64,000 bases of DNA from Burkholderia sp. IMCC1007 (lineage in GTDB: Bacteria; Pseudomonadota; Gammaproteobacteria; Burkholderiales; Burkholderiaceae): positions 62,001-126,000 of the forward strand of contig NZ_JAPVQY010000011.1 in assembly GCF_027257875.1 (NCBI RefSeq), written 5' to 3'. The translations under genes and the position numbers were made by a program. The notes beneath the pieces are model-generated. The model was not told where the DNA came from and searched no databases. It saw only the letters and a program-made list of their open reading frames with translations. The first letter of the stretch is position 1. Every line of letters starts with the position of its first letter. Positions 32,821 through 43,062 of this stretch are shown here, piece after piece.

Positions 32821-35277
32821 TTGAGCAAATATCCGTACCCCATTCCGAGCCGTGAAGAAATTCTTGGCGTGCTGCGTACGAGCGACGCGCCGCTGGCCGC
32901 CAACGATATCGCCGAAGCGCTGTCGATCAAGCGTCAGGAGCGCGAGGGGTTCTTCCGGCGGGTCGCCGCGATGGAACGCGACGGCCAGATTCGCCTCGAC
33001 AAGCGCGGTCACTACCAGCTCACCCATCCGTCGAACTTCGTTGCCGGTCGCGTCCAGGGGCATCGCGACGGCTACGGGTTCGTGATCCGCGACGACGGCC
33101 AGGACGATCTGTTCTTGCCGAACGGCGAAATGCAGAAGGTCATGCACGGCGATCGCGTGCTCGCGCGGATCGTCGGCTACGATCGCCGCGGCCGGCCCGA
33201 AGGGCACGTCGTCGAAGTCACCGAGCGTGCGAACAAGCGCGTGATCGGCCGCCTGCTCAATGAGAACGGCGCGCTGATCGTCGCGCCCGAAGACAAGCGC
33301 ATCGGCCACGACATCCTGATCACGCAGAACGTGAAGAAGGCGAAGGTCGGGCAGGTCGTCGTCGTCGAATTGACCGATTTCCCGAGCCGCCACTCGCAGC
33401 CGCTCGGCCGCGTCGTCGAGGTGCTCGGCGACATCGACGACCCGGGCATGGAAATCGAGATCGCGGTGCGCAAATATGGCGTGCCGCACGAATTCAGCCA
33501 GCCGGCGCTCGACGAAGCCGCCGCGCTGCCGGACAAGGTGCGCCCGGCCGATCTGCGCTTCCGCGTCGACCTGCGCGACGTGCCGCTCGTGACGATCGAC
33601 GGCGAGGACGCGCGCGACTTCGACGACGCCGTCTACTGCGAGCCCGTCAAGGTCGGCCGCGGCGACGGTTTCCGCCTGATCGTCGCGATTGCCGACGTTT
33701 CGCACTACGTGCAACCGGGCAACGGCCTCGACGCCGACGCGCTCGAGCGCAGCACGTCGGTCTACTTCCCGCGGCGCGTGATCCCGATGCTGCCGGAGAA
33801 ACTGTCGAACGGCCTTTGTTCGCTGAATCCGCAGGTCGACCGCTGCGTGCTCGTGTGCGACATGGTGATCACCGCGCGCGGCGAGATCAAGGCGTACCAG
33901 TTCTATCCGGCGGTGATCCACTCGGCCGCGCGCCTGACGTACACCGAAGTCGCGGCCGTGCTGTCGAACACGAAGGGGCCGGAGGCCGCGCGCCGCGCCG
34001 ATCTGCTGCCGCACCTGCAGGATCTGTACGGCGTCTACAAGTCGCTGTTTGCCGCCCGTCAAAAGCGCGGCGCGATCGACTTCGACACGACCGAGACCTA
34101 TATCGTCTGCAACTCGCAGGGCAAGATCGAGCAGATCGTGCCGCGTCAGCGCAACGACGCGCACAAGCTGATCGAGGAATGCATGCTGGCCGCGAACGTC
34201 TGCGCGGCCGATTTCCTGAAGCGCCACAAGCACCCGGGCCTGTACCGCGTGCATGCGGGGCCGACGCCGGAGAAGCTCGAGAACCTGCGCGCGTTCCTGC
34301 GCGGCATGGGCCTGTCGCTCGGCGGCGGCGACAAGCCGCATGCGAGCGACTACGCGGCGCTGATGGCGCAGATCCGCGACCGGCCCGATGCGCAGATGCT
34401 GCAGCCGATGCTGCTGCGCTCGATGCAGCAGGCCGTCTACAGCCCGGACAACATCGGCCACTTCGGTCTCGCGTACGAGGCGTACGCGCACTTCACGAGC
34501 CCGATCCGCCGCTACCCCGACCTGCTCACGCACCGCGCGATCTACGCGATCCTGTCGGGCAAGAAGTACACGCCGAAGGCGCCGGAAGGCTTCGAGCTGA
34601 ACACCGCGCTGTCGCCGCGCGCCCGCGCGATGCAGCAGGCCGACGACGAAGCGCGCGGCCGCTCGAGTCCGAACACCGCGATCTGGGAAGAACTCGGCCT
34701 GCATTGCTCGGCGAACGAGCGGCGTGCCGATGAAGCGTCGCGCGACGTCGAAGCGTGGCTCAAGTGCTACTTCATGCGTGACAAGCTCGGCGAGGAGTAC
34801 GGCGGGATGGTGAACGGCGTCACGTCGTTCGGCATCTTCGTGCAGCTCGACACGCTGTTCATCGAAGGCCTCGTGCACGTCACGGAGCTCGGCTCGGACT
34901 ACTTCCAGTACGACGAGATCAAGAACGAGCTGCGCGGCGAGCGCACGGGCATCCGTTATCGCCTGTCGGATCGCGTGCGCGTGCAGGTGAGCCGCGTCGA
35001 TCTCGACGCGCGCAAGATCGACTTCCGCCTCGTGCGCGATACGCCGGTGAAGGCGCCGCGCCCGGCACCGGCGCCGGCTGTCGTCGGCAACGATCGTGGC
35101 GGTCCGCGCGTGCGCTCGTTGCCGCCGGCGGAAGATGCGGTGCCGCGTCGCAAGAAGGCGGCAAGCGCGCCGACCGTCGCGGTGAACGAAGCGCGCGCTG
35201 CGCGTGCCGCGAAGAAGAAGGGCGGCACGGCGGCGAAGACGGCCGCGAAGAAGCCGCACGCGCGCAAGAAGTATTGA
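32821..35277 (+). CDS. rnr: Ribonuclease R
   Basis: 818 aa from a TTG start (SKYPYPIPSREEIL), typical of this locus in Burkholderia. A winged-helix N-terminus and cold-shock domains precede the RNB catalytic domain, with metal-binding GEDARDFDDA at residues 261-270. A C-terminal S1 domain (GMVNGVTSFGIFVQLD) and a Lys/Ala-rich basic tail follow. It is a 3'-5' exoribonuclease that degrades structured RNA and takes part in RNA quality control. It is immediately downstream of the tRNA-Leu region and co-oriented with rlmB. Confidence 0.95.
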   Translation: MSKYPYPIPSREEILGVLRTSDAPLAANDIAEALSIKRQEREGFFRRVAAMERDGQIRLDKRGHYQLTHPSNFVAGRVQGHRDGYGFVIRDDGQDDLFLPNGEMQKVMHGDRVLARIVGYDRRGRPEGHVVEVTERANKRVIGRLLNENGALIVAPEDKRIGHDILITQNVKKAKVGQVVVVELTDFPSRHSQPLGRVVEVLGDIDDPGMEIEIAVRKYGVPHEFSQPALDEAAALPDKVRPADLRFRVDLRDVPLVTIDGEDARDFDDAVYCEPVKVGRGDGFRLIVAIADVSHYVQPGNGLDADALERSTSVYFPRRVIPMLPEKLSNGLCSLNPQVDRCVLVCDMVITARGEIKAYQFYPAVIHSAARLTYTEVAAVLSNTKGPEAARRADLLPHLQDLYGVYKSLFAARQKRGAIDFDTTETYIVCNSQGKIEQIVPRQRNDAHKLIEECMLAANVCAADFLKRHKHPGLYRVHAGPTPEKLENLRAFLRGMGLSLGGGDKPHASDYAALMAQIRDRPDAQMLQPMLLRSMQQAVYSPDNIGHFGLAYEAYAHFTSPIRRYPDLLTHRAIYAILSGKKYTPKAPEGFELNTALSPRARAMQQADDEARGRSSPNTAIWEELGLHCSANERRADEASRDVEAWLKCYFMRDKLGEEYGGMVNGVTSFGIFVQLDTLFIEGLVHVTELGSDYFQYDEIKNELRGERTGIRYRLSDRVRVQVSRVDLDARKIDFRLVRDTPVKAPRPAPAPAVVGNDRGGPRVRSLPPAEDAVPRRKKAASAPTVAVNEARAARAAKKKGGTAAKTAAKKPHARKKY

Positions 35278-35424
35278 GCGTTCAGGGGCGGCGCGCACGC
35301 CCTTGCAGTATCGAGAGACGCCGCGTTCTACCGGTCACCGCCGGCAACGCGGCGCTTTCCTTTTCCATGGATCGCGGCTGCGCGCGTTGCGCGGCCGCAC
35401 GTTTGATCGAAGGTTGTTCCAGTC

Positions 35425-36168
35425 ATGTCACGTCTGAAGGTTCTTTACGGTTTTCATGCGGTGACCGCACGTTTGCGGCACGATGCATCGACGGTTGCGG
35501 AGGTGCTGTACGACCAGACGCGCCGCGACCGCCGCATGCAGGACTTCCTGCACGCCGCGAAGGAAGCGGGCGTGCGGCTGATCGCAGCCGACGAAACGCG
35601 CCTGTGGGGTCTCGCGCATACCGAGCGCCATCAGGGCGTCGTCGCGCGCGTCGAGGACGTGCCGCTCGCGCAGAACCTGTCCGAGCTGCTCGACGGCATC
35701 CAGGGTCCGGCGTTGCTGCTGGTGCTCGACGGCGTCACCGATCCGCACAACTTGGGCGCATGCCTGCGTGTCGCCGATTCGGCCGGTGCGCACGCGGTGA
35801 TCGCGCCGCGCGATCGCGCGGTCGGCCTGAACGCGACGGCGGCGAAGGTCGCGAGCGGCGCGGCGGACACGGTGCCGTACATCACGGTGACGAACCTCGC
35901 CCGCGCGCTGCGCGAGCTGAAGGAAGCGGGCGTGTGGATCATCGGCACGTCGGACGAAGCGTCGTCGACGCTGTACGAAACCAAGCTCGACGGCCCGGTC
36001 GCGCTCGTGATGGGCGCGGAAGGCGAAGGCATGCGCCGGCTCACGCGCGACACCTGCGACGAAGTGATGAGCATTCCGATGGCCGGCAGCGTGGAAAGCC
36101 TGAACGTGTCGGTTGCAAGCGGCGTGTGCCTGTACGAAGCGGTGCGGCAGCGACGCGTGAAGGGCTGA
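35425..36168 (+). CDS. rlmB: 23S rRNA (guanosine-2251-2'-O)-methyltransferase
   Basis: 247 aa SpoU-family enzyme. An N-terminal substrate-binding domain ([15 protein letters not shown]) is followed by the trefoil-knot methyltransferase motifs: [28 protein letters not shown] and [15 protein letters not shown]. Downstream of rnr, the same pairing as in many proteobacteria. It modifies the peptidyl-transferase region of 23S rRNA. Confidence 0.95.
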   Translation: MSRLKVLYGFHAVTARLRHDASTVAEVLYDQTRRDRRMQDFLHAAKEAGVRLIAADETRLWGLAHTERHQGVVARVEDVPLAQNLSELLDGIQGPALLLVLDGVTDPHNLGACLRVADSAGAHAVIAPRDRAVGLNATAAKVASGAADTVPYITVTNLARALRELKEAGVWIIGTSDEASSTLYETKLDGPVALVMGAEGEGMRRLTRDTCDEVMSIPMAGSVESLNVSVASGVCLYEAVRQRRVKG

Positions 36169-36262
36169 TGCACGCGGCCCTGCGCAATGCGCGGGCCGCC
36201 ATGATCCGACCGACGTGTGACGCGATCGCGCGCGGCACATGCCTCTCCGGAACGCGCGAACC

Positions 36263-37135
36263 ATGACCCTGTTCCGTCTCGGCGCATCGTGCGCCGTTCT
36301 CGGTCTGCTGGCCGCCTGCACGTCGCCGTCGCTCGTCGAGCACGGCACCTACTACGCCGACACGAGCCTGCACGCGCGCGGCGCCGATTCGCGGATCCGC
36401 TTTCTCGTGATGCACTACACCGAAAGCGACGAAGCGAAATCGCTGCGCACGCTGACCGGCGATTCGGTCAGCGTGCATTACGTCATCGCGCCGCAGCCGC
36501 GTGTCGAACACGGGATGCCGGTGGTCTACCAGCTCGTGCCGGAAGCGGAGCGCGCGTGGCATGCCGGCGTCAGTGAATGGCAGGGCACGACCGAACTGAA
36601 CGCGGCGTCGATCGGCATCGAAAACGTGAACCGCGGCCCGCTCGATCCGCAAAATCGTACGTGGCAGCCGTATCCGGCCGCCCAGGTCGACGCGCTGATC
36701 CGGCTGTCGAAGGACATCGTCACGCGCTACGCGATTCCGCCGACGCGCGTGGTCGGGCATAGCGACATCGCGCCGCAACGCAAGATCGATCCGGGCCCGC
36801 TGTTCCCGTGGCATGCGCTCGCGCAAGCCGGCGTCGGCGCGTGGCCGGACGACGCGACCATCGCGGCGCGGCTCGCGGGTCGCGACCCGCATGCGCTCGT
36901 CGACGTGCGCGCGTTGCAGCTCAAGCTCGCGCGCTACGGCTATGACGTGCCGACCGACGGGGTGCTCGATGCGCGCACGCGGCGCGTATTCGCGGCATTC
37001 CAGATGCATTTCCGGCCGTCCGACTATGCGGGCAATCCGGATGCCGAAACCGACGCGATCGCGCAGGCATTGCTCGACAAGTATTTCCCCGGCGAGGCGC
37101 CGGCCGACGACGCATCCGCGACGGGCGCACCGTGA
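36263..37135 (+). CDS. Lipoprotein N-acetylmuramoyl-L-alanine amidase (AmiD-like)
   Basis: 290 aa from ATG at 36263, which opens a lipoprotein signal (lipobox LLAAC). The Amidase_2 domain has zinc ligands in VMHYTES, the later VGHSDIAP, and an Asp nearby ([10 protein letters not shown]). A C-terminal peptidoglycan-binding repeat ([19 protein letters not shown]) follows. It cleaves the amide bond between muramic acid and L-Ala in cell-wall fragments and is expected in the outer-membrane lipoprotein layer, as for AmiD. Confidence 0.88.
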   Translation: MTLFRLGASCAVLGLLAACTSPSLVEHGTYYADTSLHARGADSRIRFLVMHYTESDEAKSLRTLTGDSVSVHYVIAPQPRVEHGMPVVYQLVPEAERAWHAGVSEWQGTTELNAASIGIENVNRGPLDPQNRTWQPYPAAQVDALIRLSKDIVTRYAIPPTRVVGHSDIAPQRKIDPGPLFPWHALAQAGVGAWPDDATIAARLAGRDPHALVDVRALQLKLARYGYDVPTDGVLDARTRRVFAAFQMHFRPSDYAGNPDAETDAIAQALLDKYFPGEAPADDASATGAP

Positions 37136-37244
37136 CGATCGGCGCGCAACGCGGCGACCCGGCCGCGGCCGCCGAAAAAGCACGGGCTGTCGGCCGAGTC
37201 CGGTAAACTGGCGGTTTTTCGCAATCCCGCAGCATTTCCTCCCC

Positions 37245-37940
37245 ATGACTCAAGACGAACTCAAACGCCTGGTCGGCCAGGCGGCCGCCGATTATGTGAT
37301 CAACAACGTGCCGGAAGGCGCGGTGATCGGCGTCGGCACCGGCTCGACCGCCAACTGCTTCATCGACGCGCTCGCCGTCGTCAAGTCGCGCTATCGCGGC
37401 GCGGTGTCGAGCTCCATCGCGACCACCGAGCGCCTGAAGTCGCACGGCATCAAGGTGTTCGACCTGAACGAGATCGAGTCGCTGCAGGTGTACGTCGACG
37501 GCGCGGACGAAATCGACGCGAGCGGCGCGATGATCAAGGGCGGCGGCGGCGCGCTGACGCGCGAGAAGATCGTCGCGTCGGTGGCCGACACGTTCGTGTG
37601 CATCGCGGATGCCAGCAAGCGCGTGCCGGTGCTCGGCGCATTCCCGTTGCCGATCGAGGTCGTGCCGATGGCGCGCACGGCGATCGGCCGACGCGTGACC
37701 GCGCTCGGCGGTGTGCCGGTCCTGCGCGTGACGAAGGACGGCGCGCCGTACATCACCGACAACGGCAACGAAATCATCGACGTGAAAGGTCTGCAGATTG
37801 CCGACCCGCGCGGTTTCGAAGCGCAGGTGAACGCATGGCCGGGCGTGGTGACCGTCGGCCTGTTCGCCGAGCGCGGCGCGAATCTTTGCCTGCTCGGCAC
37901 GGAAGCCGGCGTTGAAACGATCGTTTATTCGGCTAATTGA
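37245..37940 (+). CDS. rpiA: Ribose-5-phosphate isomerase A
   Basis: 231 aa with the family landmarks [22 protein letters not shown] and [12 protein letters not shown] in the expected order and length. It interconverts ribose-5-phosphate and ribulose-5-phosphate in the pentose phosphate pathway. It lies 109 bp after the amidase and is followed by a strong terminator. Confidence 0.96.
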   Translation: MTQDELKRLVGQAAADYVINNVPEGAVIGVGTGSTANCFIDALAVVKSRYRGAVSSSIATTERLKSHGIKVFDLNEIESLQVYVDGADEIDASGAMIKGGGGALTREKIVASVADTFVCIADASKRVPVLGAFPLPIEVVPMARTAIGRRVTALGGVPVLRVTKDGAPYITDNGNEIIDVKGLQIADPRGFEAQVNAWPGVVTVGLFAERGANLCLLGTEAGVETIVYSAN

Positions 37941-38035
37941 AAGAATTGAAATGAAATTGGCAGGTTGAAAAACGCTCTTCAGCGGGACGTCATAACCCGT
38001 ACCGGATTGCATATTTCAATCGTGTCGAAAATCGC

Positions 38036-38071
38036 GGCCCGGCAAGCGCAGAGCGCTTCCCGGGCCTTTTT
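38036..38071 (+). terminator. Terminator downstream of rpiA
   Basis: The arms ggcccgg and ccgggcc flank an inner aagcgc/gcgctt stem and are followed by ttttt. It closes the rpiA transcript. The rest of the 37941-38239 gap shows no gene and should hold the promoter of the GntR gene. Confidence 0.85.
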
Positions 38072-38239
38072 GGTGACCGTATAAAGTACCCCTTATTAAA
38101 GAGGGATAACCCTGTCAGGTGTTTACCAGATAGCGAAATATCCCCGAACTCGCCAACTTATAGATCATAAGAACAGTGGTAACCAGGGCCGGCGGAACTG
38201 CGGAGCAGGTGTTCGCAAATCGACGCACGGGGAGGTGTC

Positions 38240-38956
38240 ATGGAGCAGGGCAAAGACCGGTCACTGGTCGCGAAAGTGATGGATGGGCTTGTCGCGGGTA
38301 TTGTCGAAGACAAGTACGGCGGCATTCTGCCGCCGCAGGACGTGCTATCGAAAGAGTTCGATGTAAGCCGTACGGTGATGCGCGAAGCATTGTCGATGTT
38401 GCTTGCGCGCGACATGCTGGACGTGCGTCCGAAAGTCGGTACGCGCGTGCGGCCGATGCGTGACTGGCGCATGATCGACGAGGATGTGGTGAGCTGGCGG
38501 TTTCGCGCGAAACCCGATCCGCAGTTCATGCGCGACGTCATCGAATTCAGGATGCTGATCGAACCACGTGCGACTGCGCAGGCCGCGGTGCGTGCGACGG
38601 CGCTCGACATCGCGGCCATTCGCGAAGCGTTCGAAGCGTTCAAGGTGTTGCAGCCGGGCGATCCTGGCTACGACACGGCGGACGAACTGCTGCACACGCG
38701 GATCGTCCAGGCGAGCGGCAACCAGTTTTTCCAGCAGATGGCGGCGATCGTGCGCGGTGCGGTGCGACTCGTGAATCCGCGCGTCGCGCAGAAGGACGGT
38801 GCGCACGACATCGCGGTGAAGGCGCATGCGCGCGTCGTCGACGCGATCGAACGGCGCGATCCGCGCGAAGCGGAAGCGGCGTCGCTCGCATTGATCGATT
38901 TCAGCGCCGACGAGATCTCGCGCGATTTCTCCGTCGACGTGCCCGTGCGCGCTTGA
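38240..38956 (+). CDS. FadR-subfamily GntR transcriptional regulator
   Basis: 238 aa. An N-terminal winged helix-turn-helix (LPPQDVLSKEFDVSRTVMREA) is followed by an all-helical FCD ligand domain with conserved metal-binding Asp/His positions (LHTRIV, AHARVVDAI). It precedes an oxidoreductase gene in the same direction (110 bp gap), which it might control. The effector is probably a small organic acid or sugar acid, but it is unknown. Confidence 0.88.
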   Translation: MEQGKDRSLVAKVMDGLVAGIVEDKYGGILPPQDVLSKEFDVSRTVMREALSMLLARDMLDVRPKVGTRVRPMRDWRMIDEDVVSWRFRAKPDPQFMRDVIEFRMLIEPRATAQAAVRATALDIAAIREAFEAFKVLQPGDPGYDTADELLHTRIVQASGNQFFQQMAAIVRGAVRLVNPRVAQKDGAHDIAVKAHARVVDAIERRDPREAEAASLALIDFSADEISRDFSVDVPVRA

Positions 38957-39066
38957 ATCGGCGCGCAGCGTCATCCGTATGCTTCATCCGTGAGTCGAGC
39001 CGTTTATCATGACGGCCGGCCGGCAACCTGCCGACCGCCGTTATACGACCGACACGGAAGATCCGG

Positions 39067-40053
39067 ATGAACGACCTCGACAAGCGCCCGGTGCGCTTCG
39101 GCATCATCGGCGCGGGCAGCATCGCACGCCGTTTCGCACAAAGCCTCGCTCACGTGCCGGGTGCCGTGCTCGCCGGCGTGTGGGCACGCCGGCCGGACGC
39201 CGCCAGCGCGTTTTGCGACGCTAGCGGCGCAACGCCTGCCACGAGCGTCGATGCGCTCCTCGCGAGCGACGTCGATGCAATCTACATCGCCACGCTCCAC
39301 GACAGTCATGCGCAGTACGCGCTGGCCGCGCTCGCGGCCGGCAAGGCCGTGCTGTGCGAAAAGCCCGCGACGTTGAACGCCGCGCAGCTCGGCACCGTGC
39401 TCGATGCGGCGCGCGACGCCGGACGTCTCTTCATGGAAGCGATGAAGCCGCCGTTTTTTCCGCTGTACCGGCAGTTACGCGCGCACCTGCAAGCCGACCC
39501 GATCGGCGAGGTGCGGCTCGTGCGGGCCGGTTGCGCGTCGTCGTCGGTGCCGGACGATCATTCCGTCTATCGCCTCGATCGCGCCGGCGGCGCGCTGCTC
39601 GACATCGGCATCTACGAAGCGTTTCTCGCGGTCGACTGGCTCGGTGCTGCGCGCGACGTGCAGACGCTCGGCCGTCTCGGCGCGACGGGTGTCGATATGT
39701 TCGCGAGCCTGAACAGCGTGCACGCGAACGGCGGAATCTCGCAGCTCTTTTGCGGGCTCGACGTGATGGGGCGCGGCGATGCGCTGATCGCCGCCGCGGG
39801 CGGGCACGTGACGATTCACGACAAGTGGTGGAACCCCGCACGCGCGACGATCCGTTATGCCGATGGGCGCACCGTCGAGCTCGATGCGCCGGTCGACGGC
39901 GGCGGCCTCAACTACGAGACCGAACATTTCTGCGACTTGCTGCGCGCCGGCAAACTCGAGAGCCCGATCATGACGCACGACCATTCGCGGCAGATGATCG
40001 CGATGACCGACGCGGCACGTGCGGCGCTCGGCGTGCGTTATTCGGGCGAGTAA
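39067..40053 (+). CDS. Gfo/Idh/MocA-family oxidoreductase
   Basis: 328 aa. A Rossmann domain (FGIIGAGSIARRF) and the CEKPATLN motif identify NAD(P)-dependent sugar-type dehydrogenases, with the MEAMKPPFFP segment and C-terminal GFO_IDH_MocA domain following. The substrate cannot be told from the sequence. It is downstream of a GntR regulator and ends convergently with the ABC permease gene. Confidence 0.88.
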   Translation: MNDLDKRPVRFGIIGAGSIARRFAQSLAHVPGAVLAGVWARRPDAASAFCDASGATPATSVDALLASDVDAIYIATLHDSHAQYALAALAAGKAVLCEKPATLNAAQLGTVLDAARDAGRLFMEAMKPPFFPLYRQLRAHLQADPIGEVRLVRAGCASSSVPDDHSVYRLDRAGGALLDIGIYEAFLAVDWLGAARDVQTLGRLGATGVDMFASLNSVHANGGISQLFCGLDVMGRGDALIAAAGGHVTIHDKWWNPARATIRYADGRTVELDAPVDGGGLNYETEHFCDLLRAGKLESPIMTHDHSRQMIAMTDAARAALGVRYSGE

Positions 40054-40098
40054 GCGGGAAGAGCAGCGGGCGGGAAGAAGGGTGGGAAAAGCGGATGC

Positions 40099-40120
40099 CG
40101 GGGCGCGCAGGCGCGCCCCG
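40099..40120. terminator. GC-rich inverted repeat between convergent genes
   Basis: A perfect 10-bp repeat (cggggcgcgc/gcgcgccccg) with a 2-base spacer lies between the ends of the oxidoreductase and permease genes. No T-run, so termination is only plausible. Confidence 0.4.
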
Positions 40121-40133
40121 ACGTGACGTGCGT

Positions 40134-40826
40134 TCAGTGCCGCGCGGGCAGCGACAGGCGCTTTTCGTACCAGCGCTGGACCCATTCGAGGATCTGGCAC
40201 AGCACCCAGTACACGGCCGCGGCGGCCAGGTACAGCGGCAGCGGCTGATAGGTCGCGGCGATCACTTCCTGCGCGCTGCGCAGCAGTTCGGTCACGGTGA
40301 TCACCGACACGAGGGACGTGTCCTTGATCAGGCTGATCAGGCTGTTCGACAGGCTCGGCACCGCGATGCGCAGCGCCTGCGGGCCGATCACGTAACGCAG
40401 CGTCTGACTCCACGACAGCCCGAGGCTGTACGCGGCGAGCCATTGGCCGCGCGCGATGCCGTTGATCGCACCGCGCATGCTTTCGGACATGTAAGCGGCG
40501 ACGTTCGCGGACAGCGCGATGACGCCGGCCGGCGTCGGGTCGAGGGAGATGCCGAGACTCGGCAGCCCGTAATAGATCACGAAGATCTGCACGAGCAGCG
40601 GCGTGCCGCGCATCAGGCTCACATAGCCGCGCGCGAGCCACGCGAGCGCGTTCACCCAGATGCGCTCGAAGCCCTCGAGCGGTTCGCTTTGCCGGATGCC
40701 CATCATCGCGAGCACGACGGCGCCGAACAGGCCGAACACCATCGACAGCACGGCGAACTTGACGGTCAGGACGGCACCTTGTGCGAGCACGGGCAGCGAT
40801 TGGACGAGCAGGGACGTTGTCGACAT
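40134..40826 (-). CDS. Polar amino-acid ABC transporter permease
   Basis: 230 aa of the HisM/GlnP type with about five membrane segments. The EAA-like cytoplasmic loop reads EVIAATYQ, and the N-terminal family signature GTPLLVQIFVIYYG is present. It is downstream of a periplasmic binding protein gene on the same strand, separated by a hairpin. The binding protein resembles cystine-type receptors, so cystine uptake is a reasonable but unproven role. No ATPase gene is adjacent. Confidence 0.88.
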   Translation of the reverse strand: MSTTSLLVQSLPVLAQGAVLTVKFAVLSMVFGLFGAVVLAMMGIRQSEPLEGFERIWVNALAWLARGYVSLMRGTPLLVQIFVIYYGLPSLGISLDPTPAGVIALSANVAAYMSESMRGAINGIARGQWLAAYSLGLSWSQTLRYVIGPQALRIAVPSLSNSLISLIKDTSLVSVITVTELLRSAQEVIAATYQPLPLYLAAAAVYWVLCQILEWVQRWYEKRLSLPARH

Positions 40827-40882
40827 GGAGTACGAAGCGGATGCGTGCGCGAAAGCGCAATCATAAACCGGACCAATAGAAC

Positions 40883-40914
40883 AAAGGGCGGCATCGTTGC
40901 GGATGCCGCCCTTT
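40883..40914 (-). terminator. Hairpin between binding-protein and permease genes
   Basis: A perfect 13-bp repeat (aaagggcggcatc and its complement) with a 6-base loop lies between the two transporter genes. On the minus strand it is followed by a weak T-rich tract. It could reduce permease expression relative to the binding protein or protect mRNA ends. Confidence 0.6.
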
Positions 40915-40948
40915 CCGGCCCGCCGTCAGGCGGGAAACAGAGGCGTGC

Positions 40949-41743
40949 TTACTTGATCGGTTTCGTCACGTCGATGCCGAACCACTTGTCCGAGATCTTC
41001 GTGAACGTGCCGTCGGCTTCGAGCTGCGCCATCGCGTCGTCGATCGCCTTCTGGAACTTCGGGTTGCCCTTCTTGAACGGGATGCCCGACGGATTCGCCG
41101 AACCGACGTTCGCGCCCGGGCGCAGCGGGAGTTGCGAGTTCTTCGTCAGGTACGCGAGCATCAGGCGATCGTTGAGCGCCGCGTCGAGACGGCCGGCCGC
41201 GAGGTCGCGCAGGTATTCGGGCGCGCCCGGATACGTCTTCACGTCGATGCCGGGCACCGATTTCGCCATGTCCATGTAGTTCGTGCCAAGCGCGACGCCG
41301 AGCTTCTTGCCCTTCAGGTCTTCCAGCGACTTGAACGCGCGCGTGTCGTCCTTGCGCTGGATCAACTGCGCGGACGAGTACGTGTACGCCGGCGAGAAGT
41401 CGAGCGTCTCCTTGCGCTTGTCGGTGATGCCGACCTGGTTGGCGATCACGTCGAACTTGCCGGCCTGCAGGCCCGCGATGATGCCGCTCCATTCGGTCGT
41501 CACGAACTCGGCCTTCACGCCGAGCTTCGCGGCCACCGCCTTCGCGATGTCGACGTCGAAGCCGACGAGCTCGCCTTGCGGGTTCTTCGAGTTGAACGGC
41601 GGGAACGTGCCTTCGAGGCCGACCCGCAGCGTGCCGCGCTGCTTCACCTGGTCGAGGAGGTCGGCCGCATGCGCGGTGGCCGCGGCGAACGACGTGCCGA
41701 CCAGGCCGGCAACCAGCAACTTCTTCAGCAGCGAAACTTTCAT
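40949..41743 (-). CDS. Periplasmic amino-acid-binding protein (FliY/cystine type)
   Basis: 264 aa from ATG at 41743, which opens a signal peptide (MKVSLLKKLLVAGLVG, cleavage near AHA); the frame upstream is not protein-like. A family 3 solute-binding domain follows, with RGTLRVGLEGTFPPFN, GELVGFDVDIAKAVA and EWSGIIAGLQAGKFDVI motifs. First gene of the transporter unit, with the permease downstream. Confidence 0.9.
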   Translation of the reverse strand: MKVSLLKKLLVAGLVGTSFAAATAHAADLLDQVKQRGTLRVGLEGTFPPFNSKNPQGELVGFDVDIAKAVAAKLGVKAEFVTTEWSGIIAGLQAGKFDVIANQVGITDKRKETLDFSPAYTYSSAQLIQRKDDTRAFKSLEDLKGKKLGVALGTNYMDMAKSVPGIDVKTYPGAPEYLRDLAAGRLDAALNDRLMLAYLTKNSQLPLRPGANVGSANPSGIPFKKGNPKFQKAIDDAMAQLEADGTFTKISDKWFGIDVTKPIK

Positions 41744-41845
41744 CGTGTGAGCTTCCTTGCCCCAGCGGGGCTCATGATCCTGACTGTGCGATCGATGATA
41801 GTAAAAATGCAATCGATCATTAAATATCGTTTGTTTATGGCTATA

Positions 41846-42883
41846 TTACGCGGCGCGTTCGCGCGCGATGGCCTTCACGCACTCGGCGACCAGTGCCGGG
41901 CCGCGATAGATGAAGCCCGTGTACAGCTGGACAAGCGATGCGCCGGCCGCGAGTTTCGCGCGTGCGTCGTCGCCGGAGAAAATGCCGCCGACGCCGATGA
42001 TCGGCACGGCGCTGCCGACTTGCGCATGCAGCTTGCGGATCACTTCGTTCGACGCGTCGAACACCGGGCGGCCCGACAGGCCGCCGGCTTCGTCCGCGTG
42101 CGGCAGACCCTGCACGGCTGCGCGCGACAGCGTGGTGTTGGTGGCGATGACCGCTTCGATCTTGTGGCGCAGCAGCGTGTCGCCGATTTCCTTGACCTGT
42201 TCGTCGTCGAGATCGGGGGCGATCTTCAGCGCGAGCGGCACGAGCTTGCCGTGCAGGTCGGCGAGGCGCTGCTGCTTGTCCTTCAGCGCGGCGAGCAGCG
42301 CGTCGAGTTCGCCCGCGCCTTGCAGCTGGCGCAGGTTCTTCGTGTTCGGCGACGAGATGTTGATCGTCACGTAGCTCGCGAACGGGTACACGCGTTCGAG
42401 GCAGTAGAGGTAATCCTCCGCCGCGCGCTCGATCGGCGTGTCGGCGTTCTTGCCGATGTTCAACCCGAGGATGCCGCGATAGCGGGCCGCCTGGACGTTC
42501 TTCACGAACTGGTCGACGCCATGGTTGTTGAAGCCCATCCGGTTGATCAGCGCGTCGGCCTGCGGCAGGCGGAACATCCGCGGGCGCGGGTTGCCCGGTT
42601 GCGGGCGCGGCGTGACCGTGCCGACTTCGATGAAGCCGAAACCGAGCGACGCAAGGCCGTCGATGGCCGCGCCGTCCTTGTCGAGGCCGGCCGCGAGGCC
42701 GACCGGGTTGCGGAACGTGAGCCCCATCACGGTGCGCGGGGCGTCGGGCACGCGGGCCGACAGCGCGCAGGCGAGGCCCGTGCGGCCGGCCGCGCCGAGC
42801 GCGCGCAGCGTGAGGTGGTGAGCGTCTTCCGCATCCATCTTGAACAGGGATGCGCGGGCCAGCGGATAGAGGGAACTGAACAC
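41846..42883 (-). CDS. pyrD: Dihydroorotate dehydrogenase (quinone), class 2
   Basis: 345 aa from GTG at 42883 ([14 protein letters not shown]), the usual N-terminus with a membrane-associated helix; an ATG at 42916 is in frame upstream. The FMN-binding barrel shows [17 protein letters not shown], the INISSPNT loop with catalytic Ser, and [11 protein letters not shown]. It performs the fourth step of pyrimidine synthesis at the inner membrane. It normally sits downstream of bpt in this order. Confidence 0.95.
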   Translation of the reverse strand: MFSSLYPLARASLFKMDAEDAHHLTLRALGAAGRTGLACALSARVPDAPRTVMGLTFRNPVGLAAGLDKDGAAIDGLASLGFGFIEVGTVTPRPQPGNPRPRMFRLPQADALINRMGFNNHGVDQFVKNVQAARYRGILGLNIGKNADTPIERAAEDYLYCLERVYPFASYVTINISSPNTKNLRQLQGAGELDALLAALKDKQQRLADLHGKLVPLALKIAPDLDDEQVKEIGDTLLRHKIEAVIATNTTLSRAAVQGLPHADEAGGLSGRPVFDASNEVIRKLHAQVGSAVPIIGVGGIFSGDDARAKLAAGASLVQLYTGFIYRGPALVAECVKAIARERAA

Positions 42884-43062
42884 GGGAATTGGGCGGACGG
42901 CCGGAATGAATGACAACCCGCTATTTTACCGGGAGTTGCGCGGCAAGGGCGGGGTTCGGTTCGCGGGCGCCCGTGGCATGCGTCGTGCGCGGTGCGACAG
43001 CCCTTTCATCGAGCACGGACGATGCCCGTTGCGGGAGCTGTGCCGCGTCGCCCGCACGCGCG

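Noticed and set aside
32785-35298. An 837-codon open frame on the minus strand
   Set aside because: It is the exact antisense of rnr, with the Arg/Ala/His/Val-rich composition typical of a shadow frame in GC-rich DNA.
39354-41279. A 641-codon plus-strand frame across the oxidoreductase, permease and binding-protein genes
   Set aside because: It crosses three real genes and two hairpins and has low-complexity Arg-rich sequence; not a gene.
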